From NCBI RefSeq assembly GCF_000350225.1, contig NW_005178942.1:40393-104392 (forward strand): a DNA stretch of 64,000 bases, given 5' to 3'. Positions 40,728 through 50,487 of the stretch are shown here, in pieces. Every line of letters starts with the position of its first letter. The stretch's first letter is position 1. This DNA is from Chondrus crispus. Its lineage: Eukaryota; Rhodophyta; Florideophyceae; Gigartinales; Gigartinaceae. The notes beneath the pieces were generated by a model. It was not told the DNA's origin. It did not search any database and was given only the letters and a program-made list of their open reading frames with translations. Position numbers and translations under genes: made by a program.

Positions 40728-42410
40728 ATGGTACTCTTGTGGAGGGGTGGCAAAGAAGACGGCTCCCTGTCACAGTTTGACGGGTCGAAGCCGGCCGACG
40801 TTCACAAGTTCTTCTTCGTCTTCGAGAATGTTGCCACCTCTGGCAAGTCGGACGAAGAAAGGGCACCTGAACTCCTTCGCTACCTGGAGGGAGATGCATT
40901 CGAGTTCTTTTATCAAGCCTTTGTCAAGAACGGAGATATCAGTGCAGATGGCTCTGACTACCAGAAGGTCAAGAAGGCCTTGGTCGAGCGGTTCGCCCCG
41001 GTTGAATCACCTGAAGATGTGATTCGGGATGCGATGGCCGCTCGCCTTTCTTTCGGGGATCTCAGTGGGTCCCTTCGAAACTCAGACCGTCTCTACGAGA
41101 AGGCGGGATTCAACGACGAAGCGAAGTTCGGACTGCTTCGCAACGCCGTGATGGAACATCTCGAGTTGGCCCAGTTTGCCATCTATCGAGGTGCGAAGAC
41201 CTACAAGGCCCTATTCGACGCAATCATGGACTTCTGGTTTGGTCGCTGCGCCTTTCAGGCGGCGGCGAACTCATTGAGCAATTGGCGCTACCAGGGGTCA
41301 GAGAGCTCGCAAGTTATGTATGAGCCGAGAGGGCAAGGTGGGTCAAAAAGGGTCATGATGCGTTCAAAAGCTCCCTTGTCTCCACTCGAGACGAAGGTTG
41401 ACGCTTTAGCTGATCGACTAGCCGATATTTCTCTTATTATCAAGAAGAATCAGTCGAGGGAGGACGCAACAGCATTCCGCCCCGCCCACGATCGTACTTG
41501 TTCTTATTGCAAACGACCGGGTCATGGCGCTAATAGATGCGATGCGAATCCGCATAGGGACACGAAATGCCCTCGCTGCGGAAAATTTGGTCATTCAGAG
41601 ACAAGCTGTTGGGCTAGAATTGGTCCACAGAGGGGAGGTAGCAGTGCCTACCCTCCTAAGAAGACCCAGACGGATATTGCCGTGTCGGGTACACGGACGG
41701 GCTCCGCAGGAAACCAGGTGAGTGTTGTGACGCACGAAGACCTCCCTCCTGACGAGAAGTTAGTGGCATCAGTCAAGAGAAACGCCGATGGAGAGCCGGT
41801 GGCCAAGACGCGGAAGGATGGTGGCGGCGAGCCAATCCCGTCCCTTCTCAACCCGCGTAAGTACTGGACTCCGAACCACATGAGGAAACCTCCTAAGCCC
41901 GGCCGTCGAACAAGAAAGAAGAGGACAAGTAAGAAGAACGCCGTCCAAGAACACACGGGGAAGTACGATGTGGTTTCTTCCCTCGCGAACGCCCCCTCTG
42001 GTTTGACATGCGGTCAACTGATTCGAGGAGATGGCGACGAGGCTAAGAAAGAGATCCGTCGTTTGTTCAACAGTCGCCCTAGACGCCCCGTAGCTGCTTC
42101 GATTGGTACTTTGCCGAAACGTCTGAAAGTAGTTTCGGTACAAGTCTACGGGACACAAATGAGAGCGTTGTTAGACTCAGGAGCTATCCCTAACGTTATG
42201 AATGCGTCTGTGGCATCGAAGCTCTCTCTGTCTCCAAAGCCGACCTCGACGAAGATTACGGTCGCCAATGGACAAAAGACAACCTGCTTAGGTTCCATCG
42301 AGGAAGTTCCTGTCACGTTCAATGGTGCTGTTACTTCACTCAACTTCTTGGTTGTTGAAGGATCCCCAGTTGATATCTTAATCGGGTATCCAACTCTCGA
42401 AGAACTTTAA
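40728..42410 (+). CDS. element 2 gag and protease
   Basis: An open frame of 560 codons beginning MVLLWRGGKEDGS. The capsid part carries AGFNDEAKFGLLRNAV as in element 1. Zinc knuckles CSYCKRPGHGANRC and CPRCGKFGHSETSC follow. The aspartic protease motif ALLDSGAIPNVMN lies near the end, with ILIGYPTLEEL closing it. Gag packages element RNA and the protease matures Gag and Pol. Pol starts 33 bases downstream in another frame, an arrangement used by many Gypsy elements with frameshift or re-initiation. Confidence 0.95.
   Translation: MVLLWRGGKEDGSLSQFDGSKPADVHKFFFVFENVATSGKSDEERAPELLRYLEGDAFEFFYQAFVKNGDISADGSDYQKVKKALVERFAPVESPEDVIRDAMAARLSFGDLSGSLRNSDRLYEKAGFNDEAKFGLLRNAVMEHLELAQFAIYRGAKTYKALFDAIMDFWFGRCAFQAAANSLSNWRYQGSESSQVMYEPRGQGGSKRVMMRSKAPLSPLETKVDALADRLADISLIIKKNQSREDATAFRPAHDRTCSYCKRPGHGANRCDANPHRDTKCPRCGKFGHSETSCWARIGPQRGGSSAYPPKKTQTDIAVSGTRTGSAGNQVSVVTHEDLPPDEKLVASVKRNADGEPVAKTRKDGGGEPIPSLLNPRKYWTPNHMRKPPKPGRRTRKKRTSKKNAVQEHTGKYDVVSSLANAPSGLTCGQLIRGDGDEAKKEIRRLFNSRPRRPVAASIGTLPKRLKVVSVQVYGTQMRALLDSGAIPNVMNASVASKLSLSPKPTSTKITVANGQKTTCLGSIEEVPVTFNGAVTSLNFLVVEGSPVDILIGYPTLEEL
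40729..40745 (+). promoter_or_regulatory. putative primer-binding site, element 2
   Basis: TGGTACTCTTGTGGAGG starts three bases after the LTR and includes the second and third bases of the gag ATG. It is the same sequence and spacing as in element 1. Confidence 0.7.
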
Positions 42411-42443
42411 GCCTGCATCGATCTAGGTCACCAGTCTGTTAGA

Positions 42444-45290
42444 ATGTTGATCGGAAACAAAACCGTGAAAATGAGTCTGGAGTTTGATCAAGTACGTCCT
42501 ATTGTCGCGGATTCGGAGACTGATAGTGAGGACTTCACTTCTGATGTCGAGTCATTCGCCTCAGAGAATTCGTCAGAAGAAGAGACCAATGTTGTCGCCA
42601 TCCTCGGCGATGAACCTTTCGAGCTAGACTTAACTCTGGACGGAGCGATCGGAGAAGATGAGGAAGTAGAATCACCTGATTCGAATGTCATCAACAAGGC
42701 CGTGAAAATGCTTCGGGAAAAACTTGTGCATCTTGACAATGAAGCTCAAGCAGTCATCGAGACCGCCCTGATGGATAAGAGTATCGTTGCTACATCCCTT
42801 GACGACCTTCGGCCTGCTGAAGTCCCAATCAAGCACCATTTCGAGTTAGATGATACTAATCCGATCTATCACTCGGCGAGGAGAATGGCTCCCTTGCATA
42901 ACGAAATCGTTCGGAAAGAGCTGGACAAAATGCTGGAAGCAGGAATCGTCACGCCTTCCAGCGCCGCATGGTCCTTTCCGGTCGTCATCGTATCCAAAAA
43001 AGATGGGAATCCACGCTTCTGTGTTGATTACCGTTCTCTGAACCAGAAGATGAAAGCAGACAGATGGCCTTTGCCGAAAATAGAAGAGATATTTGATGAC
43101 TTGGAAGGAAGTGCGTACTTCACTTCTCTGGATTTGTTCAGTGGTTACTGGCAAATTCGGGTGGCACAACAATGCAAAGAAATGACTACTTTCGTCTGTC
43201 GCTACGGGACGTATAAGTTCGAAGTCATGCCCTTTGGATTGATGAATGCGCCTTCGACATTTCAGAGAATGATGGATACAATCTTTCGCGGAGTGCGGTT
43301 TGTGCGTGTGTACCTCGATGACGTTGTGGTGTTCTCTAAGACTACAGAAGAACATCTTCGGCACCTGCAGCATGTATTTGATGTGCTTGACGAGGCTGGT
43401 CTTGAGCTTAAGCTGACAAAGTGTAGCTTCGCCCAGGCGAAGATCAAATTGCTCGGTCATGTTGTCGACAAAGGCGGGATTGCCGTTGACCCGAGCAAGG
43501 TCGAAGTGATTCGGAATGCACCGATCCCGACCACTGCGACTGAACTTAGGAGCTTTCTTGGGCTAGCAAGCTACTACCGTCGTTTCATCTGCAAGTTTGC
43601 GGACATTGCTGCGGTACTCCATGCGGCTACATCCGGAAACGGCAGATTGAAATGGACCGGAGAAATGCAAGAAGCCTTTGATGAACTACGCATAAAGTTA
43701 ACTTCTCCGCCAGTCTTGGCTTACCCAGACTTCGAGAAGCGCTTCGTCGTTGAGACGGATGCGTCATCGGTCTCCGTCGGGGCTGTGTTGGCTCAAAAGA
43801 AGGAAGATGGGAAAATACACCCCATCCAGTACGCAAGCCGTACTATGAATACATCTGAGCGCAAGTACTCCGCTTGTGAGCGTGAGGCGCTTGCGGTCAT
43901 CTTTGCTTTGAAGAAATTTCGTGTTTACGTGCTTTCGTCTACACCTTTCAAGTTGGTTACGGATCACCAGGCTCTTAGTTACGCCTTTCGCAAGAAAGAT
44001 ATCCACGGTCGTTTGGCTCGTTGGCTAGACTTCTTAGCCGAGTACGACTTCACCGTGGAATATCGTCGTGGATCCGCAAACAGTGCAGCCGATTACCTTT
44101 CTCGCATTCAGCCCAAGAGCGGCGACAACCCAACTTGCCAGGAAGACGGAGACCTTGCCCTCGCTATCACGACCCCGATCTACTCTCCAGAAGATCTAGA
44201 AGAGTCTTGCCAAGATATCATGTCCTATCTGCAAGGCGAAACACCGGTTGGGTTGGATGATTACAGGAAGTCTCGCATGAAGAATAATGCGAAGAACTTT
44301 CTTGTCTGGGAGTCGAAGTTGTTCCGCCGCACCATTCGTGGCCTTCGTGTTGTTGCCCCAATTTCCGATCGCGAAAAGATACTGAAGGGTTTCCATGGCG
44401 ACATTGGTCATTGGGACTTGAAGACCACTCGTCAATTTGTCACGGAAAGGTACTGGTGGCCGACCGTTTGTATGGACGTGGGAGACTACGTGAGGAGTTG
44501 TGACGGGTGTCAGAAGGCACGTCCGATTCCCAGGTATAAGACAACTTTGCGCCTTCCCATCACAAGCTTGTTTGATGTTTTCTCCATTGACTCTGCTGGA
44601 CCCTTCCCTGTCACTTCGTCTGGAAATCGCTTCGTGTTGGTTGCGGTCGAACACCTCACAGGATGGCCAATTGCTCTATCCACTGCTGATAGTACTGCTC
44701 AAGTGGTTCTCGACTTCGTCAAGAGAGAAATCATGTACTCATTCGGCCCTCCGAGAACCATTGTCTCTGACAATGCTACTTGCTTCACAGCCTCGGCCGT
44801 TTCTAGCTTCATGGCTCGGCACGGTATCACTTGGCGCACCGTCCTCGCCTACGCTCCCATGTCTAACAGTAGAGCAGAGAGAATGGTTGGAACTTTGAAG
44901 GCTGCCGTCCGTAAGACAGTTCTTGGAACTGGAGTGGAGTGGGACAAAGCACTCACCCAGGTCCTGTATGGATATCGCCGACGTGCCATGAAGAACGGCG
45001 TGTCGCCATTCGAACTGATGTATGGGATCCCGCCTCGGATGGATTCCAGTGCAGAGACAGGTGCAAGCCTAGTTGTTCCTTCCTTAGACCATCATCGTCG
45101 TTTGGAGCTCCTGACTGGATCTGTCCCACGAGCGGTTCGCTCGGGGGCCTCTGTGGAAATGAGGCTCGTAGGGTCGTCGTCTCACTTCTTCGAAGTGGGA
45201 GACAAAGTTCTTGTCGCTCGTGGAACTTCATTCGGTGGCACGAAATGGCCTGCATTCGTATCAAAGTTCTCGGGCCATGCAGAATCGTAG
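42444..45290 (+). CDS. element 2 pol: reverse transcriptase, RNase H, integrase
   Basis: 948 codons. An acidic linker leads to reverse transcriptase (FCVDYRSLNQKM, YLDDVVVFS), RNase H (VETDASSVSVGAVLAQ), the integrase zinc domain (HWDLKTTRQFVTERYWWP with CDGCQKA) and the DDE core (FSIDSAGPFP, IVSDNATCF, SRAERMVG). The C-terminal integrase end has DKVLVARG, as in element 1, with no chromodomain. The order and motifs match element 1 closely, so both belong to one Gypsy clade. Confidence 0.95.
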   Translation: MLIGNKTVKMSLEFDQVRPIVADSETDSEDFTSDVESFASENSSEEETNVVAILGDEPFELDLTLDGAIGEDEEVESPDSNVINKAVKMLREKLVHLDNEAQAVIETALMDKSIVATSLDDLRPAEVPIKHHFELDDTNPIYHSARRMAPLHNEIVRKELDKMLEAGIVTPSSAAWSFPVVIVSKKDGNPRFCVDYRSLNQKMKADRWPLPKIEEIFDDLEGSAYFTSLDLFSGYWQIRVAQQCKEMTTFVCRYGTYKFEVMPFGLMNAPSTFQRMMDTIFRGVRFVRVYLDDVVVFSKTTEEHLRHLQHVFDVLDEAGLELKLTKCSFAQAKIKLLGHVVDKGGIAVDPSKVEVIRNAPIPTTATELRSFLGLASYYRRFICKFADIAAVLHAATSGNGRLKWTGEMQEAFDELRIKLTSPPVLAYPDFEKRFVVETDASSVSVGAVLAQKKEDGKIHPIQYASRTMNTSERKYSACEREALAVIFALKKFRVYVLSSTPFKLVTDHQALSYAFRKKDIHGRLARWLDFLAEYDFTVEYRRGSANSAADYLSRIQPKSGDNPTCQEDGDLALAITTPIYSPEDLEESCQDIMSYLQGETPVGLDDYRKSRMKNNAKNFLVWESKLFRRTIRGLRVVAPISDREKILKGFHGDIGHWDLKTTRQFVTERYWWPTVCMDVGDYVRSCDGCQKARPIPRYKTTLRLPITSLFDVFSIDSAGPFPVTSSGNRFVLVAVEHLTGWPIALSTADSTAQVVLDFVKREIMYSFGPPRTIVSDNATCFTASAVSSFMARHGITWRTVLAYAPMSNSRAERMVGTLKAAVRKTVLGTGVEWDKALTQVLYGYRRRAMKNGVSPFELMYGIPPRMDSSAETGASLVVPSLDHHRRLELLTGSVPRAVRSGASVEMRLVGSSSHFFEVGDKVLVARGTSFGGTKWPAFVSKFSGHAES

Positions 45291-45419
45291 AAGGACGCCA
45301 CCCTCGCTACGTGTTAGAGTCGTGTCATGGCCGAATGTCGAGGAAATCTATTCATGCTCGTCGACTCGTACCCTATCGTGCAAGGAAAAGTGAGCAGGAC
45401 ACCATGGAGTGAAGACGCA

Positions 45420-46225
45420 TATAGATTGTAGCAAAATAGTTAATTGCGTTATTGCTCAAAGCTACGTAAGATGTATGGCCCCTTTTATGCATTTAGAAAT
45501 TAGAAACGACAGCTCGAATGAAAACCCACTGCATGTGACGAAGAAGATACCTGTGGCGGCGTACGACATCTGGGCGTCGCACCCCAGGACCGGAATGCTC
45601 AGGATAACTCGTTTCATCTCCTGGGAAAAGGTGAACGACAGCATGCCGTCGGAGGCCGAGAACAATCCCTTGGAGAAGCCTGCGTAGAAGAAGGTGCATG
45701 TGATGTTTCTTTCGTCGAGAACAACGCCGGAAGCGCTGCGGTTGACGAAGAGGACGAGACAGCCGCCGCACCGGGTGAATGCAGAGTGACGCACAGTTGA
45801 TTCATGTTTCCATGCCAAATGAGACCGCTTGCAAGAGGCAGACCCGAGGATTAAAACCTCACCTGAGTCCGCCACACAAACAATCAAGTCAAGTATCTAT
45901 GGCAAGCAAACGCCCGAATCTGCGTCACGCTATGAACGAACTTCGTGCAGAAGTGAGGAAAAAAGGTAGTTAGCATGTGCACTCAAGTTGTGTGAACAAT
46001 GGATTAAGGTTAGAGAAAAATACTTACAGTGAGGCTCCAGGAACACACGTGGCAACGTGGAGCGATTGGGGGATTGGTGTCGATGGTGACACTAAATGGT
46101 GTCAATTGGATCGTCAAGGTCGAGCGCCGGTTCTTTGACTCAAGCCGATCACCAGGAGCAAAGGAGCGGCCAGCGGTCAGTATATATGTTGCCCCTGCCC
46201 GGGTGTAGGGCTGGGGAGGGGGTCG
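45420..46225 (-). other. element 2 region between pol and 3' LTR, with antisense frames
   Basis: About 800 bp that is not gag-pol. On the minus strand, antisense to pol, frames of 141 codons (45887-45462, with hydrophobic segments such as GGCLVLFVNRSASGVVL) and 94 codons (46294-46010) are open. No family is recognised, and there is no H3 tail. The position matches that of the antisense cargo in elements 1 and 3, which is the main reason to note it. Confidence 0.4.
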
Positions 46226-46459
46226 TGTGGGGGAGATTTGGGGTACTGTACAGAGTACAGTACCCAGGAGTGGCCCCAGGACCAAAGCCTTCAAAAGATG
46301 ATTTTATTGGTCTACGTGTACGCCAGGTGAACACGTGGACAATCTCCCTTTGAAGGGCGGCGGTCCTGGGAAGTGGAAGATGCTGGCGGCCCCTCTATAA
46401 GAGAAAGGGGCGCGCCGCGACACCCCGCGACAAGAGGGACAGAAAAAAAAGAACAACAC
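46226..46459 (+). repeat. 3' LTR of element 2, cut short
   Basis: Starts TGTGGGGGAGATTTGG like 38067 and matches the first 234 bases or so of the LTR without the transposon. It stops at about 46459 against element 3 sequence. Confidence 0.88.
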
Positions 46460-46598
46460 TCACGTACATCGCACCATCACGAGCTACACAGACGCCGACT
46501 TTGCCAACGACACGACCACGCGAAAATCGTTCCGACGGGCGGACGGCGACGCGCCCCCTTCCGATAGGGGGATCCAACGTGCCGAGTTTCTCAAGACC

Positions 46599-47153
46599 TT
46601 GGACTCGACTATCCAGAAGGCCTACGGGAGCCTGCGTCGGACGCAGGCTCGCTACAAGCGCGACTTCGATAAGCGCATAAGACGTATTAATTCCCGGCTC
46701 CGTCCCGGAGAATACGTATATCTGAACCCCACCGATGGGGGGAAGACATCAAACAAGCTCGCCTCCCCGGCTGTCGGACCGTACCGAGTTCTCGCGAACG
46801 ACCAGCGCTCTATCACGATCGATCGTGATGGAGTTACGGAGCGCGTCTCCGCAGACCGCTGCGTCTACGCACCCCCGCCGGCGAACGTGCCAAGGGCGAG
46901 CACGACTACCCCCGAGGACCTTGCCGACAAGATCAATGAAGGCACACAGTATGCTGTCGAACGGCTACTCAAGCATCGCGTCATGGAGGATGGAACTACG
47001 GAGTTCCTCATTAAGTGGGCAGACTATGACGCCCCCACATGGACAGCGCGTACCCACATCCCCGGGGAGTTGGTGTCTCGTTACGCACGAAGACTCCGAG
47101 CGCGTACAGGGAGAGACCTCACCTCAGAAGTGAACGCGGACGTTCACTCTTGA
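46599..47153 (+). CDS. element 3 integrase C terminus with chromodomain
   Basis: The frame encodes the end of a Gypsy integrase: a helical stretch (YGSLRRTQARYKRDFDKRIR), an SH3-like part (LRPGEYVYLNPTDGGK, VGPYRVLANDQRSITIDRDG), and a chromodomain (YAVERLLKHRVMEDGTTEFL, then IKWADYDAPTWT). Chromodomains bind methylated H3 tails and steer chromovirus insertion to heterochromatin. Of the usual aromatic cage, Y and W positions are visible, but the third (normally W/Y after the conserved E) is not certain. The frame ends in the hairpin described at 47130. It is a 3' remnant of a larger pol. Confidence 0.85.
   Translation: MDSTIQKAYGSLRRTQARYKRDFDKRIRRINSRLRPGEYVYLNPTDGGKTSNKLASPAVGPYRVLANDQRSITIDRDGVTERVSADRCVYAPPPANVPRASTTTPEDLADKINEGTQYAVERLLKHRVMEDGTTEFLIKWADYDAPTWTARTHIPGELVSRYARRLRARTGRDLTSEVNADVHS
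47130..47147 (+). repeat. hairpin at the end of the element 3 pol frame
   Basis: GTGAACG-CGGA-CGTTCAC: seven-base arms with a CGGA loop, followed by TCTTGAGG. A second copy lies at 51179. Confidence 0.85.
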
Positions 47154-48642
47154 GGAGGGGACCCTCAACCGCTTCGTTACGGATTAACTTCCGTCTCGAA
47201 TTAAACTCACCCCGCGGGCTTAGGACGAAAGGGGACGCGCGAAGGGACAGGTGTCTCCAAAGAACAGCAACGGAATCAGTCGCGAGAAGCCAAGACGTAT
47301 TGGCAACCGAGAGCTCTCGTACGCAAACCAAAGGAAGCGAGCAGCACGAGCTGCGCCATGATGGCACCTCGTGACGGACTGTGGACAACGAGCCCTCGAG
47401 CAGGGAGACGATCTCCCGGAACGATACAGTCGCCCCGCGGTCGCCACAAGTTTCGCGTACATGTGGACAGCTGTCCAGCGCGCACCGGTTCGTACCAGCT
47501 GCGCTATACGGAAGGGGTCCGCGATCCCGAGATCCCCGCGACGACGAAGGACGCACCTCGGCACTAGATAGCAACGACAAGTACGCTGCAGACCGAGCAA
47601 GGGGAGGGAAGAGACAGTACGAGCCGCCGTCGGCTGATACACTCGAGATCAGAGCCCCAACAAACAGCCACGGCCATACCCTAAATAAGGGAGAAAAATT
47701 AGTGGAACGCGAAATTACACTGGGAGACAGTGCCCTTACATGACGTCCAAGCGCACGTGATACGTACAACGCGCAAGGAACGTTCGGACGGCGACGCGTG
47801 GGAAGAGTACAGCGTAAACCCACCGACCGGGACACGCTACCGGAGCCCGACCATGGAGGAGCGCGGTCCCGATGCCGCCCCCTCCAGAATTGTCAAACCG
47901 GCGAAATGCGCAGAAGTCCGACGCACGGGGCGTCCCGAAAGCGGAGCAGGCACCAAGACCAGCGACTCGAGACGCTGCGCAAGGAAGTCATCCAGCGGTG
48001 GGTACGGCACGCGAGTAACGAACACGCCAGTCCTCGCCGCCTCCACCGTTGGTTCGCAAGGGGACTCGAGAACCCCACACCGATGCGACGAACGCCAACT
48101 CCGCGTGTGGAATTGGGGAGTATCGAGCTCCGCCAGGGCCACCCACACGACCATGCTGACGAGCCGCTCTGGCGATGAGGGAGGAGAAGACGTACACCGC
48201 GCGTCGCGCCCTCGCTCCGACGGCGAGGGGCGCGACCCGGAAGACAGTATCACGAGCGGTGTCCTCGCCACCGGAGGCGAGGGCCGCGATGAGACGTACA
48301 GGTCCCTCGGGCCTTGCCCTCCCCATCGAGGGCGAGGGAAGGCCAGTCTGCGAGTTCGGTGAGGGGCAGCACCGAGAGCCACCACCGCCCTCGTCGAGTA
48401 CGAAGACGACCTCGTGAAAGAAAGAAAAGACGCGGTACCCGCACGAACATGATCGCGCCCACCAGAGACCCTTTCGTAAGAGGGAGAAGAAGCTCGAGGA
48501 GCACTATCGAGTCTCGGCTTCGAGGAAAGGAGAGGAACTGTACGACGGACATCGCGTGCAGAGAAGAGACGGGATTGACTTTACGCAGAGAAGGGGACGG
48601 TTGGAAGAACATACCCCCGATGGGTATAACGGGACGACCCGT
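47154..48642. other. element 3 internal region, no recognised gene
   Basis: GC-rich with overlapping frames of up to 240 codons on both strands, none with motifs. It lies downstream of the antisense frame's stop and may be its 3' untranslated region or more decayed cargo. Confidence 0.4.
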
Positions 48643-50487
48643 TCACTGATTTGTGCGGTTGGGCGGAGAAGCGACCCCCGACCCGTAAAGGCTCGGGGGA
48701 CAGTAACTGGGGTGACGAGGCGGCTCTGCCGCGTGCTCCGCCAGTGGGGGCAACGCCACCTCACTGTGGCGGGTCCAGCGATGCACACTGCTCTGAGGAT
48801 CCGGGACGTTGCCCACCGTAGCGGCCTCGTACCCCGTCTGCTCGTAGGGATCCCGCCTGATCGGGTGTGGCGTCGACGAAGAAGCCACGCGAAGGCTTCG
48901 GAGGTCGTCCCGCTCGCGGCGGTACCGGTCACGTTCGGCGGTAGTCCGCTCCAGAAGGCTCGCTTGACGATCAGAGGACTCGCGTGACGCGGCTAACTCG
49001 TTGCGTACACGGCGCAGCTCGGACACGAACGACGCGCGGTCCGCCTCGAGGCGACGTGCTTCGTCGCTTCGCGCCAAGTACCAGCTCGCGAGTGTGCAAA
49101 GGAGACCGCCCACCTGCCAAGTGCGATCGGCAGCGCGACCCAAGGCATGGACTAACGATGGCACGGCCCTGAAGTCCTCTCCCTCCAACGTCACGTGGCG
49201 TACGGACGCCACGTGGGGCGACTCACGCGGCAGCACCGCACTGAGGGGAGGAACAGGGGGGACCGGAGGACTCGCCACCGGACCGAAGTCGCTTTCGGCG
49301 AGAAAAGTCTCGAACAGCGGGTCCGCACGTGTGGAAGGATGGGGAGCGGGCTCACTGTCCAAATCGCGATATCGCTTCTTTCGCGCTTCACGCGAGGCGG
49401 AGCCGACTCCGCCCCCGCTCCTGACGTGTTCCGAAGAGGACTCCGGCGCCACCTGGCGCGCCACGAAGGCGTCAGCACGATGGTCATACACGAGGAAGGT
49501 GGACCGCTTGCCGGTAGTGAAATCGGGCCAGCGCCGACGCTGGCTTTCGCTCACCTCGCAAGCCCGATGCATGAGCCCGAGGGCGAACGCGTACGACCAA
49601 GGCACATGCTGATTACTCCTCTCGAGCGGATGAAGGGGGACGTTGGGGAGGTCCCACGCAACCCTCCCCAAGTAGGCCAGCACCTCGAGGGGCTGGACAA
49701 ACACGCGTCCGTGAATGGACACTTCGTTCATGAACGCATTCCCGAGGGCCCAGGCCCATTCCCTCTCTACGTTGTGCATTAAGTCTGCATAAGCCGGATG
49801 TTGAGCATTTGAGCACGCCACACCGAAGTGCTTGAGCACATACGGGAGCAGCGGATGAACTCCCAACGAAGGGAAGGTCTCCCGTATCACTGCAGGGAGC
49901 CGGGGGAAGTCGTGGGGGGACAGGCCTCCTTCGAAGGAAGCGTGACGGAAAACGCGCCCGTCCTCCTCCTCGGAATGGCGATACGCCGACCAATCGTGAG
50001 GAGCAATGGCAACTCCATGTAGTCTCATCAACGAGCACGCTGATTTCTGCAAGGCGACGCGCGCCCTCGAGTACGCGAAAGGATGGGGGCTCACATAGAG
50101 ACTACTCACGTGGGACAAGACGAATTCGCGAGGGGCCGACCGCTCGCGGTGGAGGAGATACGTGGCCATGCGATCCACGTATTCTACCTCACCGAGGCTG
50201 TACGCAAACGTGCGATCGCATGGGATGGCAGAAGGGATTTGATACGCCGCACCGCCACCTTCTGCCAGCAGGCGCCCCAGAACGAGCGAGGCCTCCTCTA
50301 CGCGTCCGGCTTCGTAGACCTTCCGGACGCGTAGCAAATCGGGACGAAGTTGCTCCCGCGCCAGCAGCTCCCCAACAGTAATGCGGGCACGGGCAAAGCG
50401 GCACCACGCGAACCTTAGACGGTCTAGGGGCAACGGGGCGGAACGCTCGAACGCCGCCCCGTACCACTCGAATGGAGCCTCGACCAC
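48643..50487 (-). CDS. 614-codon antisense frame in element 3, unknown
   Basis: A long unbroken frame on the minus strand, antisense to the element's pol, between the chromodomain and the 3' LTR. I do not recognise the family. The N-terminal 300 residues look globular, with many Arg, His and aromatic residues (FRHASFEGGLSPHDFPRLPA; YADLMHNVEREWAWALGN). A basic patch follows (REARKKRYRDLD), then a Pro-rich linker. Next is a clear coiled coil (ARRLEADRASFVSELRRVRN, then SDRQASLLERTTAERDRYRR). The last 60 residues are low in complexity. No zinc knuckle, catalytic triad or signal peptide is evident. Persistence of such a long open frame in a decayed element suggests that it was under selection until recently. 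It is placed like the H3-tail cargo of element 1 but shows no similarity to it. Confidence 0.65.
   Translation of the reverse strand: MVEAPFEWYGAAFERSAPLPLDRLRFAWCRFARARITVGELLAREQLRPDLLRVRKVYEAGRVEEASLVLGRLLAEGGGAAYQIPSAIPCDRTFAYSLGEVEYVDRMATYLLHRERSAPREFVLSHVSSLYVSPHPFAYSRARVALQKSACSLMRLHGVAIAPHDWSAYRHSEEEDGRVFRHASFEGGLSPHDFPRLPAVIRETFPSLGVHPLLPYVLKHFGVACSNAQHPAYADLMHNVEREWAWALGNAFMNEVSIHGRVFVQPLEVLAYLGRVAWDLPNVPLHPLERSNQHVPWSYAFALGLMHRACEVSESQRRRWPDFTTGKRSTFLVYDHRADAFVARQVAPESSSEHVRSGGGVGSASREARKKRYRDLDSEPAPHPSTRADPLFETFLAESDFGPVASPPVPPVPPLSAVLPRESPHVASVRHVTLEGEDFRAVPSLVHALGRAADRTWQVGGLLCTLASWYLARSDEARRLEADRASFVSELRRVRNELAASRESSDRQASLLERTTAERDRYRRERDDLRSLRVASSSTPHPIRRDPYEQTGYEAATVGNVPDPQSSVHRWTRHSEVALPPLAEHAAEPPRHPSYCPPSLYGSGVASPPNRTNQ

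Larger units (their letters stand above)
38067..46459 (+). mobile_element. Ty3/Gypsy LTR retrotransposon, element 2
   Basis: Plus-strand element related to element 1 in gag, zinc knuckles and pol, and without a chromodomain. The 5' LTR (38067-40725) is split by a pogo-type DNA transposon; without it the LTR is about 320 bp. The 3' LTR starts at 46226 and is cut short at about 46459, where it meets element 3. Between pol and the 3' LTR lies about 800 bp that is not gag-pol. Coding parts look largely whole. The LTR parts that can be compared are very similar, so the copy is fairly young. Confidence 0.9.

Noticed and set aside
47730-48362. 210-codon plus-strand frame in element 3
   Set aside because: Low in complexity (Arg, Ser, Gly, Thr), no homology signal, overlapped by minus-strand frames of equal length; more likely a by-product of base composition.
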